The notes: generated from the sequence alone by a model not told the origin. A stretch of DNA of 64,000 nt from Pseudoxanthomonas sp. PXM02 (GCF_014851805.1 NZ_JACVAK010000002.1:248001-312000), one strand, 5' to 3'. Shown: positions 43,550-53,915, numbered from the stretch's first letter. Numbers and translations: made by a program.

Positions 43550-45148
43550 ATGGCAGAACCGTCGATCGACGATTTGCAGCTCGCTGATTTTGATATCACG
43601 GGCGGCAGGGCGCTCGTCTACCTGCACGAAGGACAGGTTGGATTCCAGCCGCGACTGGATCTGCCTGTCCAGATTCTCGACGTTCCGATGGATTGGGATG
43701 CCGATCCGTTCTCCGACAGGAATTGGCGCTTTCAGCTTTCCGCTTGGCGGATGCTCGACGGGCTATGGCGGGAGCAGCGCGATCAGCATGCGAGTGATTC
43801 CGTTGAGCGTGCCATGCACTATGTGCGTGATTGGCACCGGTTCCACATCCTTGATGGGCGTGGTTCGGAGTTCTGCTGGGATGACATGGCCACCGGCCTG
43901 CGAACCCAGCATCTGGCGTGGTTGCTGTTGCAACAGCACGCTCACGGTGTGTTGTCATCGCAGGATGCCGTCCTGGTGCACGAGCTCTGTGAAATCCACT
44001 ACGCCAAACTCGTCACGCCTGGCTTCATTTCGACCAACAACCACGGCATCTTCCAGGCTCATGCGCTGCGCCTGTTGGAGATCGTGCTTGGAAAGGCCGG
44101 GCGGCAAGGGTCTGCCGCGGAACGCGCGATGGCGACGATCCTGGACGAACAGTTCGATGAGGAAGGCGTACATCGTGAGGGAGCGCCGTTCTATCATTTC
44201 TTCGCCGAGAGGCGATTCCGGAAAGTGCGACCCGCTCTCTATCCGGAGCTGGGTGAGCGCATGCAGCTGAAGCTGGGCAAGGCAAAGGCAGTGACGCCTT
44301 GGTTCGTCATGCCCAATGGCGATTTCGCTGCCGTAGGCGACAGCGAGGGCCGTTATCCTCCTCGAGTCAGGCTGCCGAAGCACATGGCCGTGGGAACGGA
44401 TGGGCGAGGCATCGCCGTATACGCGAATGCCATGCTCAAGAGCGGATACATCAGTATCCGAAGCGCACCGTCGGTGGATGACCCGCTGGCGTACATGCTG
44501 TTCTTCACCGGGATGGCGCTGGGTGGAAAACGCCATGATCACGCCGACACGCTTAGCTTCGAGCTCTACGCCAATGGCGGACCGATACTGGTGGACGGTG
44601 GCAAGTACGGATATGAGGCTGATGCCTGGCGAGGCTATTTCGTCAGTGATCTTGCGCACAATGGCATCGGAAGGAGTGGGCGGGCCTATCTGCCTGAGGA
44701 TGCGGAGGTTCTGGGTAGCTGCCTGGAAAGTTACGCAATCGACGAAGGGACACACCGGATGGAGGGAGCCCTAACCCGGCCGGACGGATTTTCCATCCGG
44801 CGGCGCCTCGTGTTTATGCCGGGTCGACAGTTGGACATCTTCGATCACACGGCAGGCTTGGAAGCAGAAGAGTCCGCAGAGTTGCGCTTCCACTTTCATG
44901 AGCGCTGCCGGGTGGAAGTCTCGGAGACCTCCGTCAACGAGCTGGACGTGTTCGCTGGTGATCAGCGCATTGCGCGCATGCAGCTACCTACCGTCCTTGA
45001 CGGCGTTTCAATCCACCGTGGTGAGCAGCAGGGACACCGAGGTTGGAGAAGCCCCAGCTATCGCAAGGTTACGCCGATATCGACAGTAGTGGTCCGCTGC
45101 CGCGCGGGCAGCGCACATACGCGACTCGTGCTTGAGCCGCTGGCTTAG
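43550..45148 (+). CDS. Heparinase II/III-like protein
   Basis: 532 residues without a signal peptide. An N-terminal alpha-toroid (about 60-270; ISTNNHGIFQAHALR) is followed by the beta-sandwich catalytic domain (about 300-520) with RHDHADTLSFELYANGGPILVDGGKYGYE split over two conserved strands, the core of heparinase II/III and alginate lyases. These cut uronic-acid polysaccharides; the locus makes a uronic sugar (ManNAcA), so it may trim the locally made chain. It follows the fusion gene by 15 bases. Confidence 0.85.
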   Translation: MAEPSIDDLQLADFDITGGRALVYLHEGQVGFQPRLDLPVQILDVPMDWDADPFSDRNWRFQLSAWRMLDGLWREQRDQHASDSVERAMHYVRDWHRFHILDGRGSEFCWDDMATGLRTQHLAWLLLQQHAHGVLSSQDAVLVHELCEIHYAKLVTPGFISTNNHGIFQAHALRLLEIVLGKAGRQGSAAERAMATILDEQFDEEGVHREGAPFYHFFAERRFRKVRPALYPELGERMQLKLGKAKAVTPWFVMPNGDFAAVGDSEGRYPPRVRLPKHMAVGTDGRGIAVYANAMLKSGYISIRSAPSVDDPLAYMLFFTGMALGGKRHDHADTLSFELYANGGPILVDGGKYGYEADAWRGYFVSDLAHNGIGRSGRAYLPEDAEVLGSCLESYAIDEGTHRMEGALTRPDGFSIRRRLVFMPGRQLDIFDHTAGLEAEESAELRFHFHERCRVEVSETSVNELDVFAGDQRIARMQLPTVLDGVSIHRGEQQGHRGWRSPSYRKVTPISTVVVRCRAGSAHTRLVLEPLA

Positions 45149-45166
45149 TTGGAAGCGATAAAACGC

Positions 45167-45189
45167 GGGTCCGTCACTGGGACGGACCC
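45167..45189 (-). terminator. Terminator between convergent LPS gene blocks
   Basis: Stem GGGTCCGTC/GACGGACCC with a five-base loop. Read leftwards it is followed by CGCGTTTTAT, so it should stop the lipoprotein gene; it may also stop the rightward operon. Confidence 0.75.
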
Positions 45190-45221
45190 GTCAAGCCAGA
45201 GTGCAACGGGCGCCGTCGAAC

Positions 45222-45716
45222 TCAGTTGGTCTTGGGGGGCGTCCACGAGAAGGACACCGTGCCCAGGGCACGGTCATCGCGGAAGCGTTGATCCAGCTTG
45301 GGACGAATGAGAATCGAGACTTTGGAGCCGTCGCGGGTACGTGCGTAGTTGGTGCGCACGCCGCCTTCTTCGTCGCGCGGCTTTCCCTTGCGATAGCCAG
45401 CCGTCTTGAGCTGACCTTCCAACTGGGTACCGATACTCTCGACGTTACCGTCGAGGAACTCCAGGATCACCCTGCGGCGAGTGCCGCCATCTTTCGCAGC
45501 GAGGTCTTTGTCGTATACCGCGTTGTACGGAACCTGGAGCGCGATGCCATCCGGCATGGGTCGTTCCAGCTGCTTGCCGGGTGCAATAGGGGGAGCGGCT
45601 GGCTCGACTGCAGCGGGCGCGGGCGCGGGCGCGACCGCCTGGTCTGCGGGGGCCTGCTGCTGGCAGGCAGCGAGCGCGACGGTTAGGGCCAGGCAAAGGA
45701 CTAAGGAGCGATTCAT
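45222..45716 (-). CDS. Lipoprotein of unknown function
   Basis: 164 residues from ATG at 45716. Signal peptide with lipobox ALAAC (about residue 20), then an Ala/Pro-rich linker (about 25-55) and a globular domain with no family I can name (PYNAVYDKDLA, RRRVILEFLDGN). It sits inside the LPS locus but has no evident link to polysaccharide synthesis. It is convergent with the heparinase-like gene. Confidence 0.7.
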   Translation of the reverse strand: MNRSLVLCLALTVALAACQQQAPADQAVAPAPAPAAVEPAAPPIAPGKQLERPMPDGIALQVPYNAVYDKDLAAKDGGTRRRVILEFLDGNVESIGTQLEGQLKTAGYRKGKPRDEEGGVRTNYARTRDGSKVSILIRPKLDQRFRDDRALGTVSFSWTPPKTN

Positions 45717-45833
45717 GAAATAGAACTCGATGGGAACTGATGGGATGGTTGGGAGTACTGGAACGGCGAAAATCTTGTGTCCGGCGGGACAAACGGTCAT
45801 CGATCGAAACGGAACGGTGGGCCGTCGTCCGTT

Positions 45834-46451
45834 CTAGCGGGAGGCCAGATCCTCCTCGATCAACAGCCAGGGCACGCGGCTAATCGGCTTCTTGAGCAGG
45901 ATGGAGAAGCGCGCCGTAGGAAAGGTGTCCATGATCCGGAGTTCGTCAAAATGCTGGTGATGGTAGTGCGGCAACGGTAGCGGTTCGCAGTAGGGAACGG
46001 TGACGATCAATCGTCCGCGACAGACCCTCCGCAGTTCGGTAACCGCTTTGGTGAAATCGGCGTCGGACAAATGCTCCAGCACTTCCATGCAGAGGACCGT
46101 ATCGAAAGTGTCACTGGGGAAATCCAGTTGGGCGACACTCATCTGTCGGAATTCGACGGCCTTCGGGATCGCATGCCTGTCGACGATGTCGATGGCCACT
46201 TGGCGGTCGAACAAGTTCGAGCGCGCCATCATTTTTGTCAGGTGGCAGCGGCCGGGCCCGACTTCGAGCAGCGCTGCGGCCGGAGCGAGCTGTCCGAAGA
46301 CGTAGCTCAGCCGTTGCCAGTCGTAGATAGGGAAGGATCGCTCGTGATCCTGTTCCGAACCCTTCTGCAGGATGGCATTCTCACGCCCCAGCTGGGCGAG
46401 CGGGTGGAGTGGGATTGCCGCAAGCTCCACGATCTGACCTGAAATCGACAT
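45834..46451 (-). CDS. Class I SAM-dependent methyltransferase
   Basis: 205 residues with the SAM-binding motif I (LLEVGPGRCHLTKM), an acidic motif II (VAIDIV) and LCMEVLEHLSDADF, the Methyltransf_11/25 fold. The acceptor is unknown; in an O-antigen locus it may methylate a sugar or chain end. It follows the acyltransferase gene by 31 bases on the same strand. Confidence 0.85.
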   Translation of the reverse strand: MSISGQIVELAAIPLHPLAQLGRENAILQKGSEQDHERSFPIYDWQRLSYVFGQLAPAAALLEVGPGRCHLTKMMARSNLFDRQVAIDIVDRHAIPKAVEFRQMSVAQLDFPSDTFDTVLCMEVLEHLSDADFTKAVTELRRVCRGRLIVTVPYCEPLPLPHYHHQHFDELRIMDTFPTARFSILLKKPISRVPWLLIEEDLASR

Positions 46452-46482
46452 CGTCTTCCATCTCTCCCGAATTCACGTCCAT

Positions 46483-48528
46483 TCAATCCAGACCAGCGGC
46501 CCGAAGCTCCCGTTCCAGTCGGGGAGCCATCGATTCGATATAGGTACGGGTCACGTGCGACCCCTGCCGGTATATCAGCACGTTACCAATGATCGGGGCA
46601 CAGAGCTTGTCTGGGCAAATCGCATCATTCATGTTTATGAACGAGCTCCCCGGGAGTGCCTTTGTGGCGGCCTCGAGCGATGCGGTGCCGCTGCCGGTAT
46701 TCCGAGGGAAGGCACAGACTGTCAGGCGTTCAGCGTTCTCGGCGACGCACTCGTAGACGTTCCCCCGAGGGTGCGGGTTGTTGGCGATGGCAATGATCTT
46801 TGTTCCTTTCGCTGCGAGTGGAGTCCACCAATCGAGCAGCGCCGCGACTTCTTTCTCGTTGATCTGGCGTGATCCGCGGCCATGGGAAGTGATCAGCACG
46901 TCTGGCTTGTCCTGAGTCAGCAAGCGGTCGAGCACTGCACGATTCCATTCCGTGCACTGCGTGTAGGGCTTGCCGTTGAGGGTGAGGGGTCGTGAATGGA
47001 ATCCGCAGCTGGACTTGCCATGCAGCACGATCTTCCAGTCATGCTGGTGCGCCAACAACTCGAGCGCCGGCATCCACTGGACAATCTTGGAGTCGCCCAC
47101 GACGGCAACGGTGGTCTTGCCGTCCGGCTTGCCGTAGATGCAGGTCTTAGGTGAGGTTTCTTCAACGGAAAGCTGGCAATCATCACCATAGGCTTGGGGA
47201 ATGTCGCGCACTGCCTGTGCTGCCGCCGGCGTATACCATTCCACATGATCCACCGGCCGGCCAGCAGGATCGCCACGTGGTGCATCCATTCGCAGTGCTT
47301 TCGCCCCCAGCGCCACACGAGCCTCTCCACTGGCAACGGAAATACCGCCACCGCTGAGGCTGGTGTAGGCAATGAGGAGCAGACCGGCCACGGCGCCCAC
47401 CAGCGAAAAGTTCGCGCCGGTACTCAGTGCGTAGCGGGGATTCGCGTTCATGTTGGCGGAGAAGCGGATCGGGTTCTCGACGAACTTCAATGTGAGCCAT
47501 GCCAGCAGCATTGAAAGCGCCACAACCGACATGGCAACGACGAGTGGCAACGAGCCCGCGCCGACATAGGCCTTGGCGAATTCGATCAGCGGCCAATGCC
47601 ATAGATAGAGCGAATACGAGATAGCGCCGACCCAGCAGAATCCGCGCGTACCGAGCAGGGCGACAGGGCCGCCTTTGCCGGCCGCATATCCACCGACGAT
47701 CACTGCCGCGGCACCCAGGGTGGGCAGCGCCGCCGCATAGCCGGGCCAAGGCGTCTTGGTATCGATCAACAGGAGCGCCGCAACGATTGCCGCCACGCCG
47801 GTCCACCCCACGATCTGCGCGATCCTTGCGGGAATCCGCGTCCAGGTGGCTGCGCCCAGGGCCACGGCGGCTCCGATCGCCAGTTCCCACATGCGCGTCA
47901 GGGTACTGAAGTACGCAGGGCCGGGTTCTGTCTGCGTCAGGTAGATGGAATAGCACAGCGAAGGAAGTGCGACGCTGGTCAGGGTCGCCCAGAGCACTTT
48001 GCTTTTCCCCACGCGCCTGAAGGCCATCAGCGCGATGACCAGCAGCACTGGCCACACGATGTAGTACTGCTCTTCGACGGCGAGAGACCAGAAGTGCTGG
48101 ACCGGCGAGGCCACCGAATCCTCCGCCAGATAGTCGACGGAACGAGCAGCGAGTTGCCAGTTTATGAAGTAGGCGGCGGACGCGAAGATGTCGCCACCAA
48201 CCTCAGTCCAGCGAGTCGACGGCAGTAGCCAGAGCGCCAGCAGCGCCGTGGCGGCCAGCACCAATGCAGCAGCGGGGAACAAGCGTTTGGCTCGCCGGGA
48301 ATAAAAATCCAGGAGGGAGATGGACCCCGTTCGCTCGACTTCTTTGGCAAGTTGCCCCGTGATCAGAAAGCCTGATATCACGAAGAAGACGTCCACGCCG
48401 GCGAAGCCGCCCGACGCCCAGCCGATACCGATGTGATACAGAAGGACCATGCCCACCGCGATAGCGCGAAGGCCCTCGACATCGGGGCGGAACTGGCTTG
48501 CGTGCGTGCGTACGGCGGTGGATTCCAC
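46483..48528 (-). CDS. OafA-type acyltransferase with SGNH domain
   Basis: 681 residues. An acyltransferase-3 membrane domain (about 1-370, around ten helices; FRPDVEGLRAIAVGMVLLYH at the start) is fused to a periplasmic SGNH hydrolase-like domain (about 430-681; VAVVGDSKIVQW). This is the architecture of O-antigen O-acetyltransferases, where the membrane part passes the acetyl group across and the SGNH part puts it on sugar. It lies between wecB and the methyltransferase gene; a GC-rich hairpin (48564-48583) lies just upstream. Confidence 0.92.
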   Translation of the reverse strand: MESTAVRTHASQFRPDVEGLRAIAVGMVLLYHIGIGWASGGFAGVDVFFVISGFLITGQLAKEVERTGSISLLDFYSRRAKRLFPAAALVLAATALLALWLLPSTRWTEVGGDIFASAAYFINWQLAARSVDYLAEDSVASPVQHFWSLAVEEQYYIVWPVLLVIALMAFRRVGKSKVLWATLTSVALPSLCYSIYLTQTEPGPAYFSTLTRMWELAIGAAVALGAATWTRIPARIAQIVGWTGVAAIVAALLLIDTKTPWPGYAAALPTLGAAAVIVGGYAAGKGGPVALLGTRGFCWVGAISYSLYLWHWPLIEFAKAYVGAGSLPLVVAMSVVALSMLLAWLTLKFVENPIRFSANMNANPRYALSTGANFSLVGAVAGLLLIAYTSLSGGGISVASGEARVALGAKALRMDAPRGDPAGRPVDHVEWYTPAAAQAVRDIPQAYGDDCQLSVEETSPKTCIYGKPDGKTTVAVVGDSKIVQWMPALELLAHQHDWKIVLHGKSSCGFHSRPLTLNGKPYTQCTEWNRAVLDRLLTQDKPDVLITSHGRGSRQINEKEVAALLDWWTPLAAKGTKIIAIANNPHPRGNVYECVAENAERLTVCAFPRNTGSGTASLEAATKALPGSSFINMNDAICPDKLCAPIIGNVLIYRQGSHVTRTYIESMAPRLERELRAAGLD

Positions 48529-48590
48529 GTTATCTCTCTTGTTTCCTGGTCAGCATGCCTCGAGCGCGGGCCACGGCCCGCGCGCTGGAC

Positions 48591-49742
48591 CTAGAGGGCC
48601 TGGTCAATGGCGCGAACGATGCGTTCGCAAGCCTTGCCATCGCCATACGGGTTATGTGCCATGGACATGGCGGCATACTCTGCAGGTTCATCAAGGAGCT
48701 TGTTCAGCTCCGCCACGATCACCGTGTCATCTGTGCCCACGAGACGCACGGTGCCGGCTTCCACTGCTTCCGGGCGCTCCGTCGTATCGCGCATGACCAG
48801 TACGGGCTTGCCGAGGGACGGCGCCTCCTCCTGGACACCGCCCGAGTCGGTGAGAATGATGTGGGACCTCTGCATGAGATAGACGAACGGCAGGTACTCC
48901 TGCGGGGGAATAAGATGGACGTTGTCCAACCCCGCCAGATGCCGATGCACCGGTTCTTGCACATTGGGATTCAGGTGGACGGGATAAACGATCTCCACGT
49001 CCTTCCTCTGTGCGACCGCTGCGAGCGCCTTGCAGATCCGTTCGAACCTTTCACCGAAATTTTCGCGGCGGTGTCCGGTGACCAGAATCATGCGCTTCGC
49101 GTGATTGAGAAACGGAAACTTCTCGGCCATCAAGCTGTTGAGCGCAGCATCTTCCTTGAGTTTGGCGTCGACTTTCAGAAGCGCATCAATCACCGTGTTG
49201 CCGGTCACGTGGATGCTGTCCGCATCCATGCCCTCACGCATGAGGTTCGCGCGAGAGCTTTCCGTCGGTGCGAAGTGGAACGTGCAAAGCGGTGCCGTCA
49301 GGCGCCGATTCATTTCTTCGGGCCAGGGCGCATGCATGTTGCCGGTGCGTAGGCCAGCTTCGACGTGTCCGAGCGGGACCTTTGCATAGAACGTGGCCAG
49401 CGCGGTGGACAGCGTGGTGGAGGTATCGCCATGCACCAGCACCAGATCCGGCTGAAGGCCCTCGATGACGGGGACCATGCCCTGGACAATGCGTGCAGTG
49501 ACATCCGGGAGGGTCTGTCCCGCCTGCATGACATTGAGGTCTGCATCTGGCTTGATCTCAAAGATCTCGAGAACCTGGTCGAGCATTTGCCTGTGCTGGG
49601 CGGTGACTACCACGATGGGCTCGAGTCGAGGGTGATCGCGCAGGGCGTGCACCAGCGGGGCCATCTTGATGGCCTCCGGCCGGGTTCCGAACACCACCAT
49701 CACCTTTTTCGTCGTTTCGACAGTTCCCTTGTCGCTGGTCAA
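48591..49742 (-). CDS. wecB: UDP-N-acetylglucosamine 2-epimerase (WecB)
   Basis: 383 residues with [42 protein letters not shown] and [21 protein letters not shown], all WecB motifs. It makes UDP-ManNAc from UDP-GlcNAc, feeding WecC. TTG at 49742 overlaps the etfA stop as TTGA and has GGAG upstream, so it seems translationally coupled to etfA; a GTG or ATG about 14 codons in is an alternative. It marks the right end of the LPS locus. Confidence 0.93.
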   Translation of the reverse strand: MTSDKGTVETTKKVMVVFGTRPEAIKMAPLVHALRDHPRLEPIVVVTAQHRQMLDQVLEIFEIKPDADLNVMQAGQTLPDVTARIVQGMVPVIEGLQPDLVLVHGDTSTTLSTALATFYAKVPLGHVEAGLRTGNMHAPWPEEMNRRLTAPLCTFHFAPTESSRANLMREGMDADSIHVTGNTVIDALLKVDAKLKEDAALNSLMAEKFPFLNHAKRMILVTGHRRENFGERFERICKALAAVAQRKDVEIVYPVHLNPNVQEPVHRHLAGLDNVHLIPPQEYLPFVYLMQRSHIILTDSGGVQEEAPSLGKPVLVMRDTTERPEAVEAGTVRLVGTDDTVIVAELNKLLDEPAEYAAMSMAHNPYGDGKACERIVRAIDQAL

Positions 49743-50677
49743 AGCGCGTTCTCCAGTTCCGGCAGCAACGTGAACAGATCACCCACCAGACCGATGTCCG
49801 CGATCTCGAAGATCGGGGCTTCGCCATCCTTGTTGATCGCCACGATGGTGCCGGCGTCCTTGATGCCGGTCAGGTGCTGGATGGCGCCGGAGATGCCGAC
49901 CGCCACGTACAGTTCGGGCGAGATGATCTTGCCGGTCTGGCCGACCTGCAGTTCGTTCGGCACATAGCCGGCATCCACCGCAGCGCGTGATGCACCGACG
50001 GCGGCACCGAGCTTGTCGGCCAGGGCGTAGATCACCTTGAAGTTTTCGGCCGAGCCGACGCCGCGGCCACCGGAAACCACCCGCTTGGCGCTCTGCAGAT
50101 CGGGACGATCGGACTTGCCGGCGGCCAGACCCACGTAACGTGTGTGCGTCGGCAGCGTCGCATCCACGCTCGCGGCTTCAACGGACGCACTGCCGCCCTT
50201 CGCGGCTTCCGGCCAGGAGGCCGTACGCACGGTGGCAACGACGGTCTGGTCGGCAGGCACCTCGACCGTGATGATCGCGTTGCCGGCGTAGATCGGGCGC
50301 TTGAAGGTATGCGGCCCGTCCACGGCCATCAGGTCGGACACCTGGTTGACGGCCAGCAGGGCCGCCACGCACGGCAGCAGGTCCTTGCCGAAGGTGGTCG
50401 ACGGGGCGAACACGTGCGTGTAACCCGCGGCGAGCTTCGCGATCTGCGGCGCCAGCACCTGCGCGATGGCATTCGCGTTGGCGGCATTGGCGACGGTCAG
50501 CACCTTGGCGATGCCGGCGATCTGGGCGGCCTCCGCGGCGACGGCCGTCGGGTCGGCGGCCAGCACGACCACGTCGATGGCATCCGCGCCGACGGCAGCG
50601 GCGGCACTGACGGTTTTGGCAGTTGACGCGTTGAGCTTGCCGTCCAGGTGTTCGGCGATGACGAGAACCTTGCTCAT
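49739..50677 (-). CDS. etfA: Electron transfer flavoprotein alpha subunit
   Basis: 312 residues. The C-terminal FAD-binding domain has [13 protein letters not shown] and [25 protein letters not shown], the ETF-alpha signature. With EtfB it collects electrons from acyl-CoA and other dehydrogenases and passes them to ETF-ubiquinone oxidoreductase (gene at 56866). ATG at 50677 overlaps the etfB stop (TAATG). It is the conserved right flank of the LPS locus. Confidence 0.96.
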   Translation of the reverse strand: MSKVLVIAEHLDGKLNASTAKTVSAAAAVGADAIDVVVLAADPTAVAAEAAQIAGIAKVLTVANAANANAIAQVLAPQIAKLAAGYTHVFAPSTTFGKDLLPCVAALLAVNQVSDLMAVDGPHTFKRPIYAGNAIITVEVPADQTVVATVRTASWPEAAKGGSASVEAASVDATLPTHTRYVGLAAGKSDRPDLQSAKRVVSGGRGVGSAENFKVIYALADKLGAAVGASRAAVDAGYVPNELQVGQTGKIISPELYVAVGISGAIQHLTGIKDAGTIVAINKDGEAPIFEIADIGLVGDLFTLLPELENAL

Positions 50678-51423
50678 TACAGCAACCCCTTCTGCTTGAG
50701 TGCGGCGACCAGTTCGGCCGCGTCCTTCACCATCACGCCCTTGCTGCGCTTGGCCGGCGGGGCGTAGTGGGTGGTCTTGTGCGTGTCGGCGGCGTTGACG
50801 CCGAGGTCGGCCAACTGCAGCGTCTCCAGCGGCTTGCTCTTGGCCTTCATGATGTCCGGCAGCTTGATGAAGCGCGGTTCGTTGAGGCGCAGGTCGGTGG
50901 TGACCACTGCCGGAAGATCGACTTCCAGCGTTTCCAGGCCGGCGTCGACTTCGCGCACCACCGTAGCCTTGCCGTCGGCGATGTCGAGCTTGCTGGCGAA
51001 GGTCGCCTGCGGACGGCCCCACAGCGTGGCCAGCATCTGGCCGGTCTGGTTGGCATCGTCGTCGATGGCCTGCTTGCCCAGGATCACCAGGTCCGGCGCT
51101 TCCTTCTCGACCAGCTTGAGCAGGGTGCGGGCGGCGGTCAGCGGCTGGATGGCCTGGTCGGTGACCACATGGATGGCGCGGTTGGCACCCATCGCCAGGC
51201 CGTTGCGCAGGTGCGCCTGGGCATCGGCCGGTGCGATGGTGGCGACCACGACTTCGGTGGCGATGCCCTTGTCGCGCAGGCGCAGGGCTTCTTCCAATGC
51301 GATTTCGTCGAAGGGGTTGGGCGACAGCTTGACGCCGTCGGTGACCACGCCGGACCCGTCCGGCTTGACCTGGATGCGGACGTTGTAGTCCACCACGCGC
51401 TTGTAGGCGACGAGAATCTTCAT
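50677..51423 (-). CDS. etfB: Electron transfer flavoprotein beta subunit
   Basis: 248 residues opening with MKILVAYKRVVDYNVRI and carrying VVTDLRLNEPRFIKLPDIMKAK-type sequence (visible around 190-205), typical EtfB. It binds AMP and forms the heterodimer with EtfA. It is first in a leftward operon etfB-etfA-wecB. The 76 bp upstream separates it from the ATP-grasp gene. Confidence 0.96.
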   Translation of the reverse strand: MKILVAYKRVVDYNVRIQVKPDGSGVVTDGVKLSPNPFDEIALEEALRLRDKGIATEVVVATIAPADAQAHLRNGLAMGANRAIHVVTDQAIQPLTAARTLLKLVEKEAPDLVILGKQAIDDDANQTGQMLATLWGRPQATFASKLDIADGKATVVREVDAGLETLEVDLPAVVTTDLRLNEPRFIKLPDIMKAKSKPLETLQLADLGVNAADTHKTTHYAPPAKRSKGVMVKDAAELVAALKQKGLL

Positions 51424-51499
51424 CCTGAGGGAATTCCTGTTTACGACGGAGAGGCCCGGCCGCGGCGGCTGGCCGAGGGCAGAACGCCGATTTTAGCCG

Positions 51500-52432
51500 T
51501 CAGGCCGGGTCCATGCGAGTCCGTACGGTGCCGTCCGCAAGCCGTGCCGCCAGCAAACCCGCGAACCGCGCGGCGCTGCCGGGCGCCTGGGCGAAGAACA
51601 GGGAGGGCTCGGTGAGCTCCAGCTCCAGCAGGCAGGGCTCGCCATCTGCACCGACCAGCAGGTCGATACGGGCGTAGGCGAGCGGTGATTCCAGTTGCCT
51701 CAGGCGGGCGGTCGCGGCAAGGACCTTCTCGGCCACGGCCAGTTCGGCCGCCGTGGCGCTGCCCGTCGCGATATCGCCCAGCGCCATGGGCGCCTGCCGG
51801 GCGCCTTCGCCCGGGGGGAGTTGCGCCGCCTTGCGGATGGCATGGCTGAACTGTCCATCGAAGTAGAGCAGGGCCGTCTCGCCACGGCGATCGACCGACG
51901 CCAGGTAGGGCTGCAACATCACGCTGCGCTCCTGGTCGAGCAGGCGCGCAACGTGGTTGCCGGCAGCGAACTGCTGGTCACGGGCATAGCGCTGGGTATC
52001 GCGGGCACCGGCGCTGACCGTCGGCTTGACGACGAATTCGGCGGTGTCGAAAGTGGCCAGGAACGCAGCCAGCGCCTCCATCGGTTCGGCATCAGGTTCG
52101 ACGAAGTGCGTCGGCACCACCGGGACGCCGACGGTGGCCAGATCCGCCAGGTAGTGCTTGTCGGTGTTCCAGCGGACCACGTTGAGCGGGTTGAGCAGGT
52201 CGGTCACCCGGTCGACCTGCGCGCACCAGGCCAGGAACTCGGGCAGGCGTTCGGTGTAGTCCCAGGGCGAGCGCAGCAGCGCCGCATCGAACCGGGACCA
52301 GCTGACCGTCGGGTCGTCCCATGCCACCGCACGGGCATGCAGGCCGGCGTCGGCGCAGGCATCGAGCAGGGGCACGAGGTCGTCGTCGTGGCCGGACGCG
52401 GCCACGGCCGTGACGAGGGCGAGGGTCTTCAT
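51500..52432 (-). CDS. ATP-grasp family protein
   Basis: 310 residues with an ATP-grasp fold: FVVKPTVSAGARDTQRY binds nucleotide and LAYARIDLLVGADGEPCLLELELTEPSLFF holds the metal-binding acidic residues. It resembles RimK-like/cycloserine-synthetase-type ligases that join a carboxylate to an amine. The substrate is unknown. It is encoded on the same strand as etfBA but separated by 76 bp, and is divergent from scoA. Confidence 0.8.
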   Translation of the reverse strand: MKTLALVTAVAASGHDDDLVPLLDACADAGLHARAVAWDDPTVSWSRFDAALLRSPWDYTERLPEFLAWCAQVDRVTDLLNPLNVVRWNTDKHYLADLATVGVPVVPTHFVEPDAEPMEALAAFLATFDTAEFVVKPTVSAGARDTQRYARDQQFAAGNHVARLLDQERSVMLQPYLASVDRRGETALLYFDGQFSHAIRKAAQLPPGEGARQAPMALGDIATGSATAAELAVAEKVLAATARLRQLESPLAYARIDLLVGADGEPCLLELELTEPSLFFAQAPGSAARFAGLLAARLADGTVRTRMDPA

Positions 52433-52539
52433 GCCGGCAAGTGTACGTGGGCGCGCACGCCCCGCATGCGATTCCCATTGCCCGAAAGTACCTGTGTCCG
52501 CTCCGGGGCGCTGGGTAGAATGGGTTCTTTCCTCATCGA

Positions 52540-53283
52540 ATGGATCGCGCCATGGCGGGTAACCCCGGCTCCGGAGGCAAGCAGAAGCTTTATCCCAGTG
52601 CGGCGGCCGCGCTGCAGGGCGTCGTGGCCGATGGCCAGACGCTGGCGGTCGGCGGCTTCGGCTTGTGCGGCATTCCCGAAGCCCTGATCGGTGCGCTGCG
52701 GGACAGTGGCGCGAAGGGGCTGACGGCGATTTCCAACAACGCGGGCGTGGATGGCTTCGGCCTGGGCCTGCTGCTGGAAACCCGGCAGATCAAGAAGATG
52801 ATTTCGTCCTACGTGGGCGAGAACAAGGAGTTCGAGCGCCAGTTCCTCTCGGGCGAGTTGGAGTTGGAGTTCAACCCGCAGGGCACGCTGGCCGAGCGTC
52901 TGCGCGCCGGTGGCGCGGGCATCCCGGCCTTCTTCACCCGCACCGGCTACGGCACCATCGTCGCCGAGGGCAAGGAGACCCGCCAGTTCGGCGAGCACTG
53001 GTACGTCATGGAAACCGCCCTCAGCGCCGATGTCTCGCTGGTCAAGGCGTGGAAGGCGGACAAGGCCGGCAACCTGGTGTTCCGCAAGACGGCCCGCAAC
53101 TTCAATCCGGCATGTGCTATGGCCGGCAAGGTCTGCATCGCCGAGGTGGAAGAGATCGTGGAGATCGGCGAAATCGATCCTGACCACGTCCACCTGCCGG
53201 GCATCTACGTGGACCGCCTCGTCCACAACCCGACCCCCGAGAAGCGCATCGAGCAGCGCACCGTCCGCCAAGGAGACAAGTGA
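52540..53283 (+). CDS. scoA: 3-oxoacid CoA-transferase subunit A
   Basis: 247 residues with the CoA-transferase family I fold; [16 protein letters not shown] is the N-terminal signature. It moves CoA from succinyl-CoA to acetoacetate or a similar acid, with subunit B. ATG at 52540 is used, ATG at 52552 is an alternative; neither has a strong ribosome binding site, and the predicted leader is short (TAGAAT at about 52516). Its stop overlaps the scoB start by one base (TGATG). Confidence 0.93.
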   Translation: MDRAMAGNPGSGGKQKLYPSAAAALQGVVADGQTLAVGGFGLCGIPEALIGALRDSGAKGLTAISNNAGVDGFGLGLLLETRQIKKMISSYVGENKEFERQFLSGELELEFNPQGTLAERLRAGGAGIPAFFTRTGYGTIVAEGKETRQFGEHWYVMETALSADVSLVKAWKADKAGNLVFRKTARNFNPACAMAGKVCIAEVEEIVEIGEIDPDHVHLPGIYVDRLVHNPTPEKRIEQRTVRQGDK

Positions 53284-53915
53284 TGCCCTGGACCCGCGAT
53301 GAGATGGCGCAGCGCGCCGCCCGCGAACTGACCGATGGCGCCTACGTCAACCTGGGCATCGGCCTGCCGACCTTGGTCGCCAATCACATCCCTGACGGGG
53401 TGGATGTATGGCTGCAGTCCGAGAATGGCCTGCTCGGCATCGGCCCGTTCCCGACCGAAGACGAAGTCGATGCCGACCTGATCAATGCTGGCAAGCAGAC
53501 CGTCACCGCCCGTGCGGGTGCCAGCTACTTCGGCAGCCACGATTCGTTCGCGATGATCCGTGGGGGTCACATCGATCTGGCCGTCCTCGGTGCCATGCAG
53601 GTGACCGACAAGGGCGACCTGGCCAACTGGATGGTGCCCGGCAAGATGGTCAAGGGCATGGGCGGAGCCATGGATCTGGTTGCGGGCGTGAAGCGCATCG
53701 TGGTGCTGATGGAGCACGTGGCGAAGGACGGCAGCCACAAGATCCTGCCCCAGTGCGACCTGCCGCTGACCGGCGTGGGTGTCGTTGACAGGATCATCAC
53801 GGACCTGGCGGTTTTCGACGTCCTCCCTGAAGGCCTGAGGCTCGTCGAGATGGCCGATGGCGTCACTCAGGACGAGCTGTCCGCCAAGACCGGCGTGCCT
53901 TTCAGCGCGTCCTGA
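53283..53915 (+). CDS. scoB: 3-oxoacid CoA-transferase subunit B
   Basis: 210 residues with the catalytic Glu in [12 protein letters not shown] and the N-terminal [14 protein letters not shown], typical of subunit B. ATG at 53283 follows AAGGAG at good spacing. Paired with scoA it lets the cell use ketone bodies or butanoate. The following 178 bp hold no gene I can support. Confidence 0.94.
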   Translation: MPWTRDEMAQRAARELTDGAYVNLGIGLPTLVANHIPDGVDVWLQSENGLLGIGPFPTEDEVDADLINAGKQTVTARAGASYFGSHDSFAMIRGGHIDLAVLGAMQVTDKGDLANWMVPGKMVKGMGGAMDLVAGVKRIVVLMEHVAKDGSHKILPQCDLPLTGVGVVDRIITDLAVFDVLPEGLRLVEMADGVTQDELSAKTGVPFSAS

